Shown: positions 1-10,571, counted from the first letter of the stretch. The stretch is 64,000 nucleotides of DNA from Gonocerus acuteangulatus (GCA_946811695.1 OX328126.1:88248285-88312284); one strand, 5' to 3'. The notes: a model not told the origin generated them from the sequence alone. Made by a program: numbers and translations.

Positions 1-83
1 AATTGAACGCTCTACCTTATTGCTCGATTTGAAAAACATAGTTTTGATAAAATCTACTTTAAAGTTTAATGTACTGAAATGCT

Positions 84-114
<31 letters not shown>

Positions 115-1660
115 GTTTTTTTAATTTTTTCCCATGATTCTTGTAATAAAGGTAAAAAAAATGGTTTTTAATTTTGAAATGTATCAGAACTTTTAAAAAC
201 TGTTCCACCATATAAACACTCTTGGATAGCATTTTTAATTAGTTAAGGAAGCATTTAAACCCATAAAAAATGGTAAAATAAAGTTACGAGGTAGTATTAC
301 CCCTTAAACAAGACATAATCAGTTTTTATAATGCTTCACGTATCGTGTTGTTTCTTGAAATGGGAGTTTGTAATTGATGGATCCATCGGGAATATTTCCC
401 TCAAAATTTCGCGCATGTGGAATTGAACGTTTCCGTCTATCTGAACAGGCTATATAACATGGGAAGTTGGATTTTACTCGTCACAGCATAATTCTTCTAA
501 ACAAACAAATCTAAAGCACAAATTTATATGTCATTGCCTAATTTTCATAAAAGAAATGTTTTAGGTTTTAGGGATTACTGTAAACATATAAATAATATAC
601 ACACATAAAAATGTATGTATATAATTTAAAATAAACGTAGGCAATAAATAGTGCTGCAATGTATATTTATGTACTTATGAAAGATGTATTTAGTCTATTA
701 ATTGGTCTAAGAGTGATAATGTTTGATTCTGAATGAAGTCTCGTGTGATGGTTCAATTTTTCGAAGGTTAAGAACGTTTTTATAAAGAAAATAAAAGTTT
801 TAAAAAACTGAAGTAATTAATAAAAAGGAACGAAAATATAAGAAGTTTGTATTTAATGTTGTCTTGAGTTGACAATCTCGCAGGTAGGTTTCGTCTCGAA
901 GCTAAACCTGCTTTTGCTTCCTGTAACCTTTTAGACAGCGACATATAGTGATTCTATGTATTACAAATAGAAACTCATTCATTGAATTATGTCTTTATAA
1001 AGTATTCTCTTTAGAACTGTAATTTGGCCTTGCTAATATAATCATTGTATTAGATTGACTATTTGAAAAAAAAATATAGAGAGTACGTATTGTAATTTCA
1101 AGCACTGAATTTTTGTATATAAAAATAATGTTATTGAAACGAAGGACTTATAGTGTAAAAAAAAAAATTGAAATGAGGCGGGTGAATTTCGCTGTGTGTA
1201 AATGCATTATATTTGTTTTTATATGATTATATATAAATAATTATTTATTTAGCTTCTGTTTGAAGATTTGCATTCAAATCAGTCATGTTTTGCTTACTGT
1301 TGTTATTTTCGAAAATAATGCAGATTTCCGGTACTCCTTGCTTTAGGAATACACGCCAAATTTTGGAGACTGCTACATCTTCAATAATTCAAAATACAAA
1401 CTTCAGGAAACAAGCATGTGAGAAACAAATTTAATGTGATAAACACTTTAGAATAATTTGAAGACTTACTACTTTAACACAAAAAAACTAAAATTCTTCT
1501 AAATTAAAAAAAAAAACTACAAGATAGGCAAAATAAGCATAAAATAATTGTCATCTAAACTTCTTTCTCTCGAAGCTTATTTCTTCATATATTTTAAGAA
1601 TTAACTTATAAAAAAATAAAAAAAGTACATTTGTAGTCATTCTAAAAAACATCTGTACTG
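1..1660. other. AT-rich non-coding DNA
   Basis: No open frame longer than noise and no recognised repeat family. A run of 29 T sits at 86-114, with smaller A or T runs elsewhere. The stretch could be intron or UTR of a gene outside the window, but no splice-site-bounded exon was found. Confidence 0.5.
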
Positions 1661-1667
1661 TTCTTGA

Positions 1668-1998
1668 AGTAACTAGCAAGAGTTGCCCACAGAAATTGTA
1701 TAAAACATGAATTTATAATTGCGATGTTTCGAACCTGTATATAAGTGGGGGGTTGAGGGGGCTCCAGCCCCCCCCCCCCGAAATTTTGAGTTGATCGGTA
1801 AAAACCCTTAAAAATAAATTAAATAAGATTACTTAATTCATTAAAAAATATTTTATTTTTAGTTTAGTAGCCATTTTACTTTGTTAAAACTATTCCAAGT
1901 TCTAAATTATTAGTAATCCGAACCCCGGAAATGGTCTCAGCCCCCTCCCCCCAATTTTCCCAGCCCCCCCCAAAATGGTTCATCTCCAGGTATCTGCA
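1668..1998 (-). mobile_element. Hammerhead/PLE repeat (family P4) split by a MITE
   Basis: Read on the minus strand, 1975-1998 carries a CTGGAGATGAAC-type segment and 1721-1738 carries CAGGTTCGAAAC. Together these are the two sides of the hammerhead-like hairpin seen intact at 34792-34826. The flank 1668-1720 also matches that copy (GAGTTGC, TTAAAACAT-like blocks). A GC-rich MITE (1739-1974) sits exactly in the hairpin loop, so the copy is disrupted. Coordinates are approximate to a few bases. Confidence 0.6.
1739..1974. mobile_element. Degenerate G/C-tract MITE (hAT-like family)
   Basis: The ends carry long G and C tracts (GGGGGGTTGAGGGGGC near the left, CAGCCCCCCCC near the right). The interior shares AAAAATAAATTAAATAAG, AAATTTTG and a TCCAAG/CTAAATTATTAGTA block with the better-preserved 42398-42648 element. 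Terminal repeats and target duplication are no longer clear. Family assignment rests on that second copy. Confidence 0.55.
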
Positions 1999-2054
1999 AT
2001 GTAAAATAAAACCAAGAATAAGGAGAATACTATTCCTATCTCACTATACCAATA

Positions 2055-2068
2055 TAAATATAATATAT
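2055..2068. repeat. Target-site duplication of P3 palindrome, left copy
   Basis: TAAATATAATATAT, repeated exactly at 2938-2951. The sequence is AT-rich, so length could be overcounted by a base or two, but the match abuts both element ends. Confidence 0.7.
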
Positions 2069-2177
2069 TGAGAAGATATGGTCGACGTTCAGAAGTAGGA
2101 AGCGTTGATTGTCGAGGTTTTGGTCAATGTTCTTATTTAATAAAACACATTTTATGGTTAAAATGTATATTTATTAC

Positions 2178-2216
2178 TGCCAACGTTTCGGCTTGCTATA
2201 CAAGCCATCAGGGCTG
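2178..2216 (-). ncRNA. Hammerhead-like motif with broken core (P3 left arm)
   Basis: Minus strand reads CTGATGGCTTG then AGCAAGCC-GAAAC. Compared with the right-arm copy, three bases (AGA) are missing from the CTGAAGA core, so this copy should not self-cleave. Confidence 0.6.
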
Positions 2217-2637
2217 TAAAAACATATATGGTATAACAATGACAAAAAAGGATAGATAAATTAACAAAAATATGAGTACATAGAATACAAAACAAGTGGC
2301 GTAGTAACATACCTATCGAGAAGATTGAGAACTGTTCCGTTTCAAGTAGAGAACATTTCTGAAGACAGGAAGGATAGGGCCAGGGTTATTACACACCTGT
2401 CTTATCCTTCCCTGGGCCTGGAAAACCCCTGGCATGTCCTTTATCTTTACCACGGTCGTTTCCCTCCGTCCATACTTCCATCTCCATCTCTCCCCACCCC
2501 GTCCCCCTCCATCCTCTCCTGTCTAGCCCTGGCCCTATCCTTCCTGTCTTCAGAAATGTTCTCTACTTGAAACGGGACAGTTCTCAATCTTCTCGATAGG
2601 TAAGTTACGACGCCACTTGTTTTGTATTCTCTTGTAT

Positions 2638-2675
2638 ACCATACACATGTATATTTATTTAGATTTCTATTATTA

Positions 2676-2730
<55 letters not shown>

Positions 2731-2745
2731 TATAAAATCACTCAT
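2638..2745. repeat. (TA)n-containing insertion in P3 right arm
   Basis: Alternating TA from about 2679 to 2726 plus flanking AT-rich bases. The mirror position in the left arm (about 2275-2285) lacks this block, so it was added to one arm after the palindrome formed. Confidence 0.7.
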
Positions 2746-2811
2746 ATATGTACTCATATTTTTGTTAATTTATCTATCCTTTTTTGTCATTGTTATACCA
2801 TATATGTTTTT

Positions 2812-2855
2812 ACAGCCCTGAAGATGGCTTGTATAGCTAGCCGAAACGTTGGCAG
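2812..2855 (+). ncRNA. Hammerhead ribozyme-like motif (P3 right arm)
   Basis: CTGAAGA (2818-2824), an imperfect stem II (GGCTTG paired with CTAGCC) and GAAAC (2843-2847) occur in the order of the hammerhead catalytic core. I did not identify stems I and III or a cleavage site, so activity is unproven. Confidence 0.6.
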
Positions 2856-3173
2856 TAATAAATATACATTTTAACCATAAAATGTGTTTTATTAAATAAG
2901 AACATTGACCGAAACCTTGACGATCAACGCTTCCTCCTAAATATAATATATAAGGTCCATAATAATAATACTAAATATATACCTTATATGAGGTGTCAAC
3001 TTACGAAAATGGATATGTCCAAATCGTAAAACTATTCAGGTTAAACAAAAAACCTCTAAGCTAGTATAATTCCTTTAGTAAATTAACATTTACAAGGTCA
3101 GGCTAACATTCATTTCCTTATTTTTGATGAGGTTTAATGAATTTCCAAAAAAAAAAAAGTAATTATTCATTAA

Positions 3174-3599
3174 ATGACCCATAGCTCAGATACATATAAC
3201 TGGCGAGTGAAATTAGAGGAAACTAAGTACAATATATACAAAATTGACTGTAATAGCTCCGGTAAAGCATACATAGGGGAATCGGAACAGCTAGTTCGAA
3301 AATGTATTAAACAACATGCTCAAAATATTGACAATGGAGAAAACAAAACGGTGTTGGCTTATCATGCTATAAAATATGGTCATGAATTTGATTTTGAAAA
3401 CATCAGAATATTAGGGAAAGAAAGAAATAGAATGAAAAGAAAGATTAAAGAAAACATACACATCATTAAAAACAGGAAAAAAGTGATAAATAAAAAAACG
3501 GAAATAATATTTTCATTAATTTATTTGATAAAAAATAGGAAAATTGGTATTATAGGACTATATTTCATCTGGAAATTAAAATCAATTTTAAATTTATGA
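3174..3599 (+). pseudogene. Penelope-like element GIY-YIG endonuclease C-terminus
   Basis: A 141-residue frame carries the GIY-YIG nuclease signature: NIYKIDC at residues 20-26, KAYIGES at 31-37, Arg42, His48, and Glu93 in a Lys/Arg-rich helix (KRKIKENIHIIK). The spacing and the phrase FDFENIRILGKE are typical of the C-terminal endonuclease that follows the reverse transcriptase in Penelope-like elements. The reverse transcriptase is absent. The first roughly 16 residues come from the element tail, and the last 25 or so run past the usual family end, so the start and end codons are fortuitous. The family acts in retroelement integration; this copy is a dead 5'-truncated insertion. Similar tails occur at 61465-61628 and 63723-63886. 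Confidence 0.8.
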
Positions 3600-3734
3600 C
3601 GGATCGATTATCGATCAGCTGACTATTTGACACCATATTGGATTTGTTCAGTCAATGACCAGTCTAGACGAGACCCTGCTAGTGGAAGGTTCCATTCCTC
3701 GGGTTGAGGCTGAATTTAATGTTTAAGAGTGTTC

Positions 3735-3770
3735 ACCTGAAGAGGCACCAAAAAGGGTGCGAAACATGTA
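3735..3770 (+). ncRNA. Hammerhead ribozyme-like motif (P1)
   Basis: CTGAAGA (3737-3743), a five-pair stem II (GCACC with GGTGC) and GAAAC (3761-3765). One extra base separates CTGAAGA from stem II, as in the other families here. It lies downstream of the endonuclease frame, where PLE terminal repeats are known to hold hammerheads. Confidence 0.7.
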
Positions 3771-3949
3771 GGGAAGATAAATAAAAAGTGTAAAAGTGTG
3801 TGGCGATATTTTATTGACCTTCCGCCTTATTCGCCAGTTATATACAAAAAAAAAAGTTTTGCTGCGAGGAAAAAAAAAAGGGGTTTTAGAAAAGAAATTA
3901 ATTTGATGAAAAAATAGACTTGCCCCATTTTGAAAGTATCACCTCATAT

Positions 3950-4110
3950 ATTGTTTGTATTGATATAGTGACATGATGATGAACCTAAACAGGTTTCAAA
4001 CGTCACAATGATAACTTAATGTTTTAAACAATTTTGGGGTGCAACTCCTGCTAGTTATTTCAAGAATCCATTTGTCCTTTCCCACCCTTACCTTCAACTT
4101 ATCTATACTG
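3950..4110 (+). mobile_element. Degenerate hammerhead/PLE repeat (family P4)
   Basis: TGATGATGAACCTAAACAGG followed by TTTCAAACG (3974-4003) is a decayed version of the P4 hammerhead-like hairpin. Downstream, CTTAATGTTTTAAACAATTT and AACTCCTGCTAGTTATTT match the copies at 34739-35040. GAAAC has become CAAAC, so the core is lost. Confidence 0.6.
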
Positions 4111-4710
4111 TTTTTTTTGGTTGGTTTTATTTTGTAACAAGTACAATTCATTGCTTCGGGCAACAGATGCAGTGTTGTGATTACAGCTTTTGACTAAAGA
4201 TTTTTGTAGAGTTAATAATTAATTTGAAAACATTAATTTTGGGCTGAAATCAAACATTTATGTTGTGTTAAATCAATTAGATAAGGATTGTAATGAGCAA
4301 TTTTCATAATGATAATTTGATTTGGTAACGAGCGAAGTTTGTATTAAATCATATCAACATAATTGTTTTTTCACAGACATTTCTTTAAAGAAGATGCTCT
4401 CTGGAATAGATTGTAAGTTCAGCGAATTTCCATTCTCCTGAAATATTACAAAAAAAAAAGCCCTTATGTAAAAGAAAATAAGGAATTTATTTTGAAAATT
4501 AATGTAATAAAGTCTCCAGGCATTTAAACCATTTTAATTTTTGAATAAATGGCCCCTTTAAATTCTTAACGACCAGAAAGGATTATGTACAAATCAAAGA
4601 AAAGTATCTGAAATCTGCCACACTAAGCATCATATGACTGATGCTCTTTAGTAAACAAAAATCCTGTGGATTTTTGAAGCGTAATAATTTGATTAGATAC
4701 AATATGTGTG
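4111..4710. other. Non-coding, no recognised feature
   Basis: AT-rich with several A or T runs. No conserved reading frame or repeat match within the window was seen. Confidence 0.4.
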
Positions 4711-4881
4711 TACAGGGTGTCATAACAATATTACTTTTTGAAAATATTTGAAATCTCTGAGCTGTGTGGGCTTCTGAGTATTAGAGTAATTTATTTATTT
4801 ATTTTTTTTATAATATAAAACCAAAAATGTTACTTGTATACCAAAGAAATAATATTAAAACTAGTCAAGATACCCTGTGTA
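4711..4881. mobile_element. Short MITE with CAGGGTGTC ends
   Basis: The left end TACAGGGTGTC and right end GATACCCTGTGTA are inverted relative to each other and enclose about 170 bp of AT-rich DNA. Similar CAGGGTG ends bound the 66-bp satellite element (11451-14921) and the foldback at 49211. Superfamily not determined. Confidence 0.5.
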
Positions 4882-5347
4882 TACATAGAAATGATAAAAG
4901 ACTATTGTTATTGAACTTGTTTTAGTGTATTTATTTTTTGTGCTAATAAACAAGTTGCCGTTTTATGTTGTGTCTTTCTTTCCATCCATTTTTCCTCATC
5001 CTTAATAAATTAATTGAAGGGTCGGGGGAGGGGGACGATGAATGCCGCAAAAAATTAATTTTGAGAAAAATGTAAAAAAAGTTTCATGTTCCTACAAGGT
5101 TTATGATCCTAACCGAATTTTTCGGAGTTATTTTTTCCCACAGGTGTTCGTAATCAAATCAAATAACTTTTTTAGGTAGTTCAAGGAACAAATACTTCAA
5201 ATAAAGCAAGCAAGCTTCTAAAAATACCTTCATTTTGTAAAAACAAATTGGACAAATCAAGAGAACTTTTCATTTAATAAATGTAATAAAGTATTTTTTC
5301 ATCGGATAACAAATTTTTATATGTTTATCTTCAACACCTAATCTTCT
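4882..5347. other. Non-coding, possible element remnants
   Basis: Contains an AATAAA at about 4947 and a G-rich patch (GGTCGGGGGAGGGGGACG, 5020-5037). No gene assignable. Confidence 0.35.
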
Positions 5348-5575
5348 TCATCTAGAAGGTACACACAGGTATGTATCTTCGACGTTATTTTTAGTGGAAG
5401 ATGTCCTTAGCAAGTTTTCATAGAAGGGTTTTGAAGCTGGTTTAATCAGAAACTGTTTAAGGCGTTGCAAGTCATTGAACTTGGCCTCAGGAATTGGAAC
5501 TGGCCCGCTGCAAAGATTGGTCACAAGTACTGCAAGTATCTTTCTTGAGCTAACGAAAGGAAATATTGAAATCAT
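5348..5575 (-). pseudogene. Possible transposon-derived coding fragment
   Basis: A 75-residue minus-strand frame with a stretch SGPVPIPEAKFNDLQRLKQF followed by KPFYENL resembles, from memory of general style only, the kind of segment found in insect transposon-encoded proteins. No domain can be named. There is no clear splice signal at either end and the surrounding DNA is repeat-derived. Confidence 0.25.
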
Positions 5576-6010
5576 TGTTGAAAATCATCAGGCTTGTTGA
5601 TTTTGCAGGCTGATAGTAATCTTCTAAGGCTAGAAGATGGCAAAAAAAATGTCGATTCTGTAAAAAAAGATACATTCATTGTTTTTCCCCCTGGTCTTTC
5701 AATTATATTTATTATAAGTATTTGCGTTATTTGTCAATTAGCTAAACTTTTTCTCACTTTTCATAGCAATACATGTTCAATTAGTAGTAAGTTAGCAATA
5801 GAATTTTACTGTTTTGTAGTAACTATTAAATTGAACACTTAGTGAATCATACAAGTTGTTTAATAAACAAGTTATAATCAACCTCAACAATTATTATTAT
5901 TTGGCAGTTTTGTGCAATGTTCCAAGATTGCAAGACATACTCCATGTTACACATATAACCAGATTAAAAAAAAAAAAAAAAAAAAAAATCTTGTGACTTT
6001 TCTAATCAAT
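5576..6010. other. AT-rich non-coding with poly(A) run
   Basis: A run of 23 A lies at 5966-5988, possibly the tail of an old retroposed sequence. Otherwise featureless. Confidence 0.4.
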
Positions 6011-6011
6011 A

Positions 6012-6200
6012 ACTGAAATGTTGTGGACCAAATTTTATGAAAATCCATTTTTGAACGCGTGAGAGAGTGAACAAAAAAATGTACATGTTCAAATTTGAAT
6101 CACTGTTATTTTTGTTATCTATGGGTTCTCAAGCGTGAAATTTTCTAGTCGGCACTTCCGGATTGTGCCATGAGTTCAACCTCATAAACACCATAGCTCC
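6012..6200 (+). mobile_element. Fragment of dispersed repeat family A (3' segment)
   Basis: Shares AATTTTATGAAAATC, TTCAAATTTGAATCAC, and the block GTCGGCACTTCCGGATTGT with 45540-45840 and, more weakly, 38590-38750. This is part of a large multi-copy family (called A here) whose other pieces occur throughout the window. Confidence 0.6.
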
Positions 6201-6235
6201 ATATATTGAATTTTCATTATATTCTCCAAGTCCAT

Positions 6236-6400
6236 TATTATTATTAAATTTTAACGTCCATTTATAATTAACTACAAATTTTAGCACCGGTTATCTATAG
6301 GTTACCGACCTTTTCTAGCCAGGACAGGGCTGATGCCTTTTCTTTTTTCTAAAGAAAAGCCACCACCCCTAGTGGGCATCGAACCCACGAACCTATGGTA
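6236..6400 (-). mobile_element. tRNA-derived SINE, partial copy
   Basis: On the minus strand a pol III B-box-like GGGTTCGATGCCC is followed by AAAGAAAAGGCATCAGCCCT, CCTGGCTAGAAAAGG and a tail ATGGACGTTAAAATTTAATA. The same body occurs at 8077-8282 and 8774-8941. The tRNA-like head is truncated here. Confidence 0.75.
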
Positions 6401-6789
6401 TGGAGTGTTGAAAAAGTCATAACATAGCTTCTTTATATTAAAAAAAAAAATAAAAAAAATAAATAAATCTGTCTCAGATATTTTTGGATTTAACCGGCCA
6501 ACGAGGAAGAAATTAATGAACAACTCGTACATGAAGAGCCTGCAAGACCATCAAAACGCGTGTGTTATCAGCTTTTGATAAGAATCGCCTGGGACAACAG
6601 TTCACAGGTCATGTTCCAGATGACGTATTTAATAAGAGCGACACTTTTACGAGGAAGAATCAAAATTTAATGTAGAAACAGATATAAAATATTTTTATTG
6701 AGAATATGTAACTCTTGAAACACATGTAATGAAAATCGTAATAAAGTATGTAAGTTAATTCCTACTTAAACAGTACACATCGTCCCTAC
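6401..6789. other. Non-coding, no recognised feature
   Basis: No repeat match or reading frame stands out. Confidence 0.35.
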
Positions 6790-7018
6790 CTTCTCGAACA
6801 ATCGAATATGCAAATTGGCGTAAACTAGCGAATGAACATGTTCTATCCACTGATGAAGTAATATATTGAATAATGGTCTTATTCGATACTTTATTTAAGG
6901 CATTAAAGGCTATTCTAAAGGGGTTAGAGTTCCGTCAAGCCGTATCGTCCACAATCCAAGAGCTAAGTCTCGGATATGAAAAAAGAGATTTTCATATTCG
7001 ATAGTTTGGGATGGTTGG
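6790..7018 (-). mobile_element. Family A internal segment
   Basis: Reverse complement matches 34128-34375 and 60170-60405: TATCGAATAAGACC, AATATATTACTTC, CTCTAACCCCTTTA and ATTCGATA blocks occur in the same order. Three copies of this roughly 230-bp segment occur in the window. Confidence 0.7.
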
Positions 7019-7024
7019 GACTAT

Positions 7025-7733
<709 letters not shown>

Positions 7734-7921
7734 ATATATATATATATATATATACAGGATTTGTACGCTCCCATGTATACATGCATTTTATTTTCTTCTT
7801 CATAATTTGTGTATAAGTTACACATGCAAAAGTAAATAACTTTGTTTTTTTTATTTATGAGACTGATAATGTGAAAAAAAAAAAACAAGTGTCAACTAAA
7901 ACTTCCTGTTAAAGTGATTAG

Positions 7922-8060
7922 GTCAACCTCATTCGCGGGTTTCCTCCCTATAGGGGACCACGCTAAATATACGTGTTTCCATATATCGAAATTGTTCGGT
8001 TCCACCAGTAAAATTCGATACAAGGAACCGCCAATTTCGTTATACAAAAGTTCTACTGTA
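7922..8060. mobile_element. Pogo-like MITE end and family A border
   Basis: The right end TTCTACTGTA is the inverse of the pogo-type TACAGTAGAA terminus, preceded by GGAACCGCCAATTTCG. At 7922-7966 a GGGTTTCCTCCCTATAGGGG block recurs at 8310-8345 and 45829-45858. Boundaries uncertain. Confidence 0.4.
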
Positions 8061-8076
8061 GTTTAATTCGATGATC

Positions 8077-8282
8077 TTATTTATTTAAATTTTAACGTCC
8101 ATTATTATTAACTGAGAATTTTGGGACGGGTTATCTACAGGTTACCACCCTTTTCTAGCCAGGATAGGGCTGATGCCTTTTCTTTTTCCTAAAGAAAAGC
8201 CAACGCCCCATATCCAACCCACGACCCTTGGCCGTGAGTGTTAAGTGCTCACGCCTTAACACTCACGGCCACCGGGCCTCCC
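8077..8282 (-). mobile_element. tRNA-derived SINE, full-length copy
   Basis: A 206-bp minus-strand insertion flanked by an 11-bp duplication, ATTCGATGATC, at 8066-8076 and 8283-8293. On the minus strand a tRNA-like head (GCCCGGTGGCC ... CGTGGGTTGGAT) is followed by the body shared with 6236-6400 and 8774-8941 and an A/T-rich tail. The head also has a strong hairpin (GTGAGTGTTAAG / CTTAACACTCAC). Confidence 0.85.
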
Positions 8283-8450
8283 ATTCGATGATCATATTCA
8301 TTGATCCTCGAGGGATTGGGTTTCCTCCCAATGAAGGGAGGGAGAAAACTCGCTAATGTAAGTGCACACCCGGACATTATTGTTCCTGAACTCCCCAAAT
8401 AGCCGGAATAGATCGGATTCCAAAGAGGTTATTGTCCAGCCTACTATTTG
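8283..8450. other. Repeat border upstream of putative gene
   Basis: Includes a GGGTTTCCTCCCAATGAAGG block also seen in family A borders. No gene. Confidence 0.35.
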
Positions 8451-8452
8451 GA

Positions 8453-8460
8453 GATATAAG
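8453..8460 (+). promoter_or_regulatory. Possible TATA box
   Basis: GATATAAG lies about 200 nt upstream of the signal-peptide ATG at 8658. Weak: one motif in AT-rich DNA, no initiator confirmed. Confidence 0.2.
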
Positions 8461-8657
8461 TCACGACGGCTGAAGAGAAGCTCCGTGTTGTTGCGGAAAT
8501 GACTGAACCATGTACCGATCTTGTTATTGTTTCTACTGCTTGTTACTGGAGTCCTGTTCCTCTTCTACGTGCCGTACTCTCACCGTCCTCTTCACAAACA
8601 ATCCGTCAAACCTTTATAATCCAAGATCTTCCGTCGGGTGTCGTACTCTCTACAACA

Positions 8658-8711
8658 ATGAACTTCGCTGTGGTCTTCCTTCTCATCCTGGCATGCATCA
8701 CTAGTATTCAG
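8658..8711 (+). CDS. Putative secreted peptide, exon 1 (signal peptide)
   Basis: Eighteen codons from an ATG in good context (ACAACAATGAAC) encode MNFAVVFLLILACITSIQ, a textbook signal peptide, ending at CAG|GTAATA, a good splice donor. An upstream in-frame ATG at 8499 would add 53 residues before the hydrophobic core. I prefer 8658 because the signal sequence then begins immediately. The exon would join in phase 0 to 15046-15228. The local base composition is less AT-rich than the neighbours. The intron would be 6.3 kb and full of mobile DNA, including the 66-bp satellite. The product is unrecognised; the exon could also belong to another gene with different downstream exons. Confidence 0.45.
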
Positions 8712-8773
8712 GTAATACACAAACTTTACCAACATCTATTTTTGGATCAATGAATAAGATCAAATGAACGGAA

Positions 8774-8941
8774 GGCCCGGTTGGGCGTGAGCACTTAGCA
8801 CTCTGTGCCAAAGGTCGTGAGTTCGATTCCCACTATGGGGTCGTGGCTTTTCTTAAAAAAAAAAATAAGAGGCATCTATCCTGGCTAGAAAATGGGTGGT
8901 AACCTCTAGATAACCCGTCCCAAAATTCTTAGTTAATAATA
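8774..8941 (+). mobile_element. tRNA-derived SINE, plus-strand copy
   Basis: Begins GGCCCGGTTGGGCGTGAGCA, has a B-box-like GAGTTCGATTCCCAC, then the shared body (CTTTTCTTA, an A-run, GGCATCTATCCTGGCTAG, GGTGGTAACCTCTAGATAAC) and tail TTAGTTAATAATA. It abuts a pogo-type terminus at 8941. Confidence 0.8.
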
Positions 8942-9450
8942 CAGTAAAACCTCTTTAATCCGGACCAGTTTTGAAAACGAAATTGTGTTGTTCAGCGTAG
9001 TAAATGAAGACTTGTTTTACAGACGATAAATGAGGTGACTCATTCTCAGTCATTCAGACAATGAATGACGCGATCTATATCGCGGTGGGCAGCGATACAA
9101 GGATCGTCGTGGCGATATTATTTGTGACGCGATATCTTTGTGAGTAATACTGTAATCTGGTTCCCTTCTAGAGAATAGATCGCGCGGTAAATCTGTAATT
9201 TTGTACAACCTTACGCATCGACAGATCATCCTTTCCTTGACGGAGCTAATGAAATACTGTTTAAGTAGATCGCTTCCCACCCTCGGTCAGATATCGCTGC
9301 TCGCCGCGGTACAGATCGCGTTCTGTGTGCCTGAGCCTTATTCTCAGTAGGTAAATTAGGCGAGTTTTCCTAGGGTCTCGGTCGAGGTACAGTATTGTTT
9401 TGCTGTCTCGTTTTCTCGTCGATTGCGATTTAGACGAAACGTAAAAACAT

Positions 9451-9566
9451 TGTTGTAACTATGGAAAAAAGGATGTAAGCATTGACAAGAATTGATAAGG
9501 GAAAAAATTGTTGTAACTATGGAAAAAAGGATGTAAGCATTGACAAGAATTGATAAGGGAAAATCC
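9451..9566. repeat. 58-bp tandem duplication inside pogo remnant
   Basis: Two essentially identical 58-bp units (TTGTAACTATGGAAAAAAGG ... GAATTGATAAGGGA) sit head to tail just before the transposase fragment, suggesting recent local slippage or unequal exchange. Confidence 0.85.
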
Positions 9567-9647
9567 TTAAAGAAAATTGCTGCTGAGTTTGGAGTAGGAA
9601 CATAAACCGTATCTGATTGGAAAAAGGTCAAAAGACGCATTGAGGAC
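9564..9647 (+). pseudogene. Pogo-type transposase DNA-binding (HTH) fragment
   Basis: Frame reads SLKKIAAEFGVGT-stop-TVSDWKKVKRRIED, the CENP-B/pogo N-terminal helix-turn-helix (IA..F.VG.STVSDW) interrupted by TAA at 9603-9605. Known role: transposon end binding. The single stop and short open frame mark it as dead. A related fragment with a different sequence occurs at 44390-44506. Confidence 0.65.
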
Positions 9648-9960
9648 TTTTGTTTCATGATAATTTCTAAGGACAGTTTATAGTGGTTATGACCCACGCA
9701 GAAGCAGTAGAAAACATAGAGAAATTTATATTGTATTTAAAGCCAAAACATTGCCAAATTAACTTCTAATGTTAAAGCGGATGCGAGATTGCGTTGCTCG
9801 TAAGTGAATTTGACGGTTCCACCAATATAATTCGATATAAGGAAATATATCATGATGATTAGATAGTTAGCCGTCGAGGTGATAAGTAAAGATGGAATGG
9901 TTGGGATTCGGCTAAAGAAACCTCAATATGATTTTTGGTAAAAAAAATCTATATTTTGGA

Positions 9961-9996
9961 CGTTTCGGCTACTCATTGGTAGCCTTCGTCAGCTAA
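9961..9996 (-). ncRNA. Hammerhead ribozyme-like motif (P2 left arm)
   Basis: Minus strand: CTGACGA, then stem II GGCTAC/GTAGCC (six perfect pairs, loop CAATGA), then GAAACG. One extra A lies between CTGACGA and the stem. Stem I/III and cleavage site not established. Confidence 0.65.
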
Positions 9997-10250
9997 AATG
10001 ACAAGAAAAACAGAAATTAATACAAAAAAAAAAGTTTATAATTGAGATAAGTAACAGAACTATAAATACAATTAATTAACTTATTATAAAAGAACAATTT
10101 GGTCTAAAATTCTTAGAATGAGTAGAATGAAAATCAGAAGAAACATAACAACAAAAAAAAAGAAGAAAAAAGGCTATTATATTGAAGTTTATATAAGTAT
10201 ATAGGTATATAGGTGCTAATAGTAACAAACAGGTAAGATATTACATACCT

Positions 10251-10298
10251 ATGGAAATGCCTGGAGGCAGAGGAAGACCAATGTTGACAGTTAAATAA
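10251..10298 (+). CDS. Mini-ORF with AT-hook-like peptide in P2 loop
   Basis: Encodes MEMPGGRGRPMLTVK then stop; the counterpart at 48563-48610 encodes MKMPGGRGRPKLTLK then stop. GGRGRP is the core of an AT-hook DNA-binding motif. Start, stop and core are kept in both copies while some flanking bases differ. The peptide is very short, so it may be the remnant of a longer element protein or chance conservation. Confidence 0.3.
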   Translation: MEMPGGRGRPMLTVK

Positions 10299-10536
10299 CT
10301 ATACTTGTTACTATTAGCACCTATATACCTATATACTTATATAAACTTCAATATAATAGCCTTTTTTCTTCTTTTTTTTTGTTGTTATGTTTCTTCTGAT
10401 TTTCATTCTACTCATTCTAAGAATTTTAGACCAAATTGTTCTTTTATAATAAGTTAATTAATTGTATTTATAGGTCTGTTACTTATCTCAATTATAAACT
10501 TTTTTTTGTATTAATTTCTGTTTTTCTTGTCATTTT

Positions 10537-10571
10537 AGCTGACGAAGGCTACCAATGAGTAGCCGAAACGT
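10537..10571 (+). ncRNA. Hammerhead ribozyme-like motif (P2 right arm)
   Basis: Mirror of the left-arm motif: CTGACGA at 10539-10545, the same six-pair stem II, GAAAC at 10565-10569. Confidence 0.65.

Larger units (their letters stand above)
2069..2937 (+). mobile_element. Palindromic hammerhead retroelement, family P3
   Basis: A long inverted repeat: the left arm runs from about 2094 to 2397 and the right arm from about 2524 to 2937, with a pyrimidine-rich loop of about 125 bp. Each arm holds a hammerhead-like motif (2178-2216 minus, 2812-2855 plus). The unit is flanked by a 14-bp duplication, TAAATATAATATAT, at 2055-2068 and 2938-2951. The left end has an unpaired extension of about 25 nt, including GGTCGACG, with no partner in the right arm. 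About 105 bp including (TA)n (2638-2745) interrupts the right arm. Target duplication plus a one-sided tail is what is known for Penelope-like elements, but no coding region survives here. Confidence 0.75.
3161..3845 (+). mobile_element. 5'-truncated Penelope-like element (family P1)
   Basis: Contains the C-terminal GIY-YIG coding end (3174-3599), then a terminal region with a hammerhead-like motif (3737-3765), a possible AATAAA signal (3780-3785), and the end block CCGCCTTATTCGCCAGTTATA. A 12-bp A-rich duplication (ten A then GT) flanks it at 3149-3160 and 3846-3857. The first about 36 nt match the one-sided tail of the P1 palindrome at 39858-41173. Short inverted ends (ATAACTGGCGA / TCGCCAGTTAT) bracket the rest. 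Known PLE copies are often truncated in this way. Confidence 0.8.
8942..9837 (+). mobile_element. Pogo/Tigger-like element remnant
   Basis: Starts with the pogo-type terminus ACAGTAAAACCTCTTTAATC. Contains a helix-turn-helix transposase fragment (9564-9647). Ends near ACGGTTCCACCAATATAATT, similar to the pogo-like border at about 7999. Heavily decayed. Confidence 0.55.
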
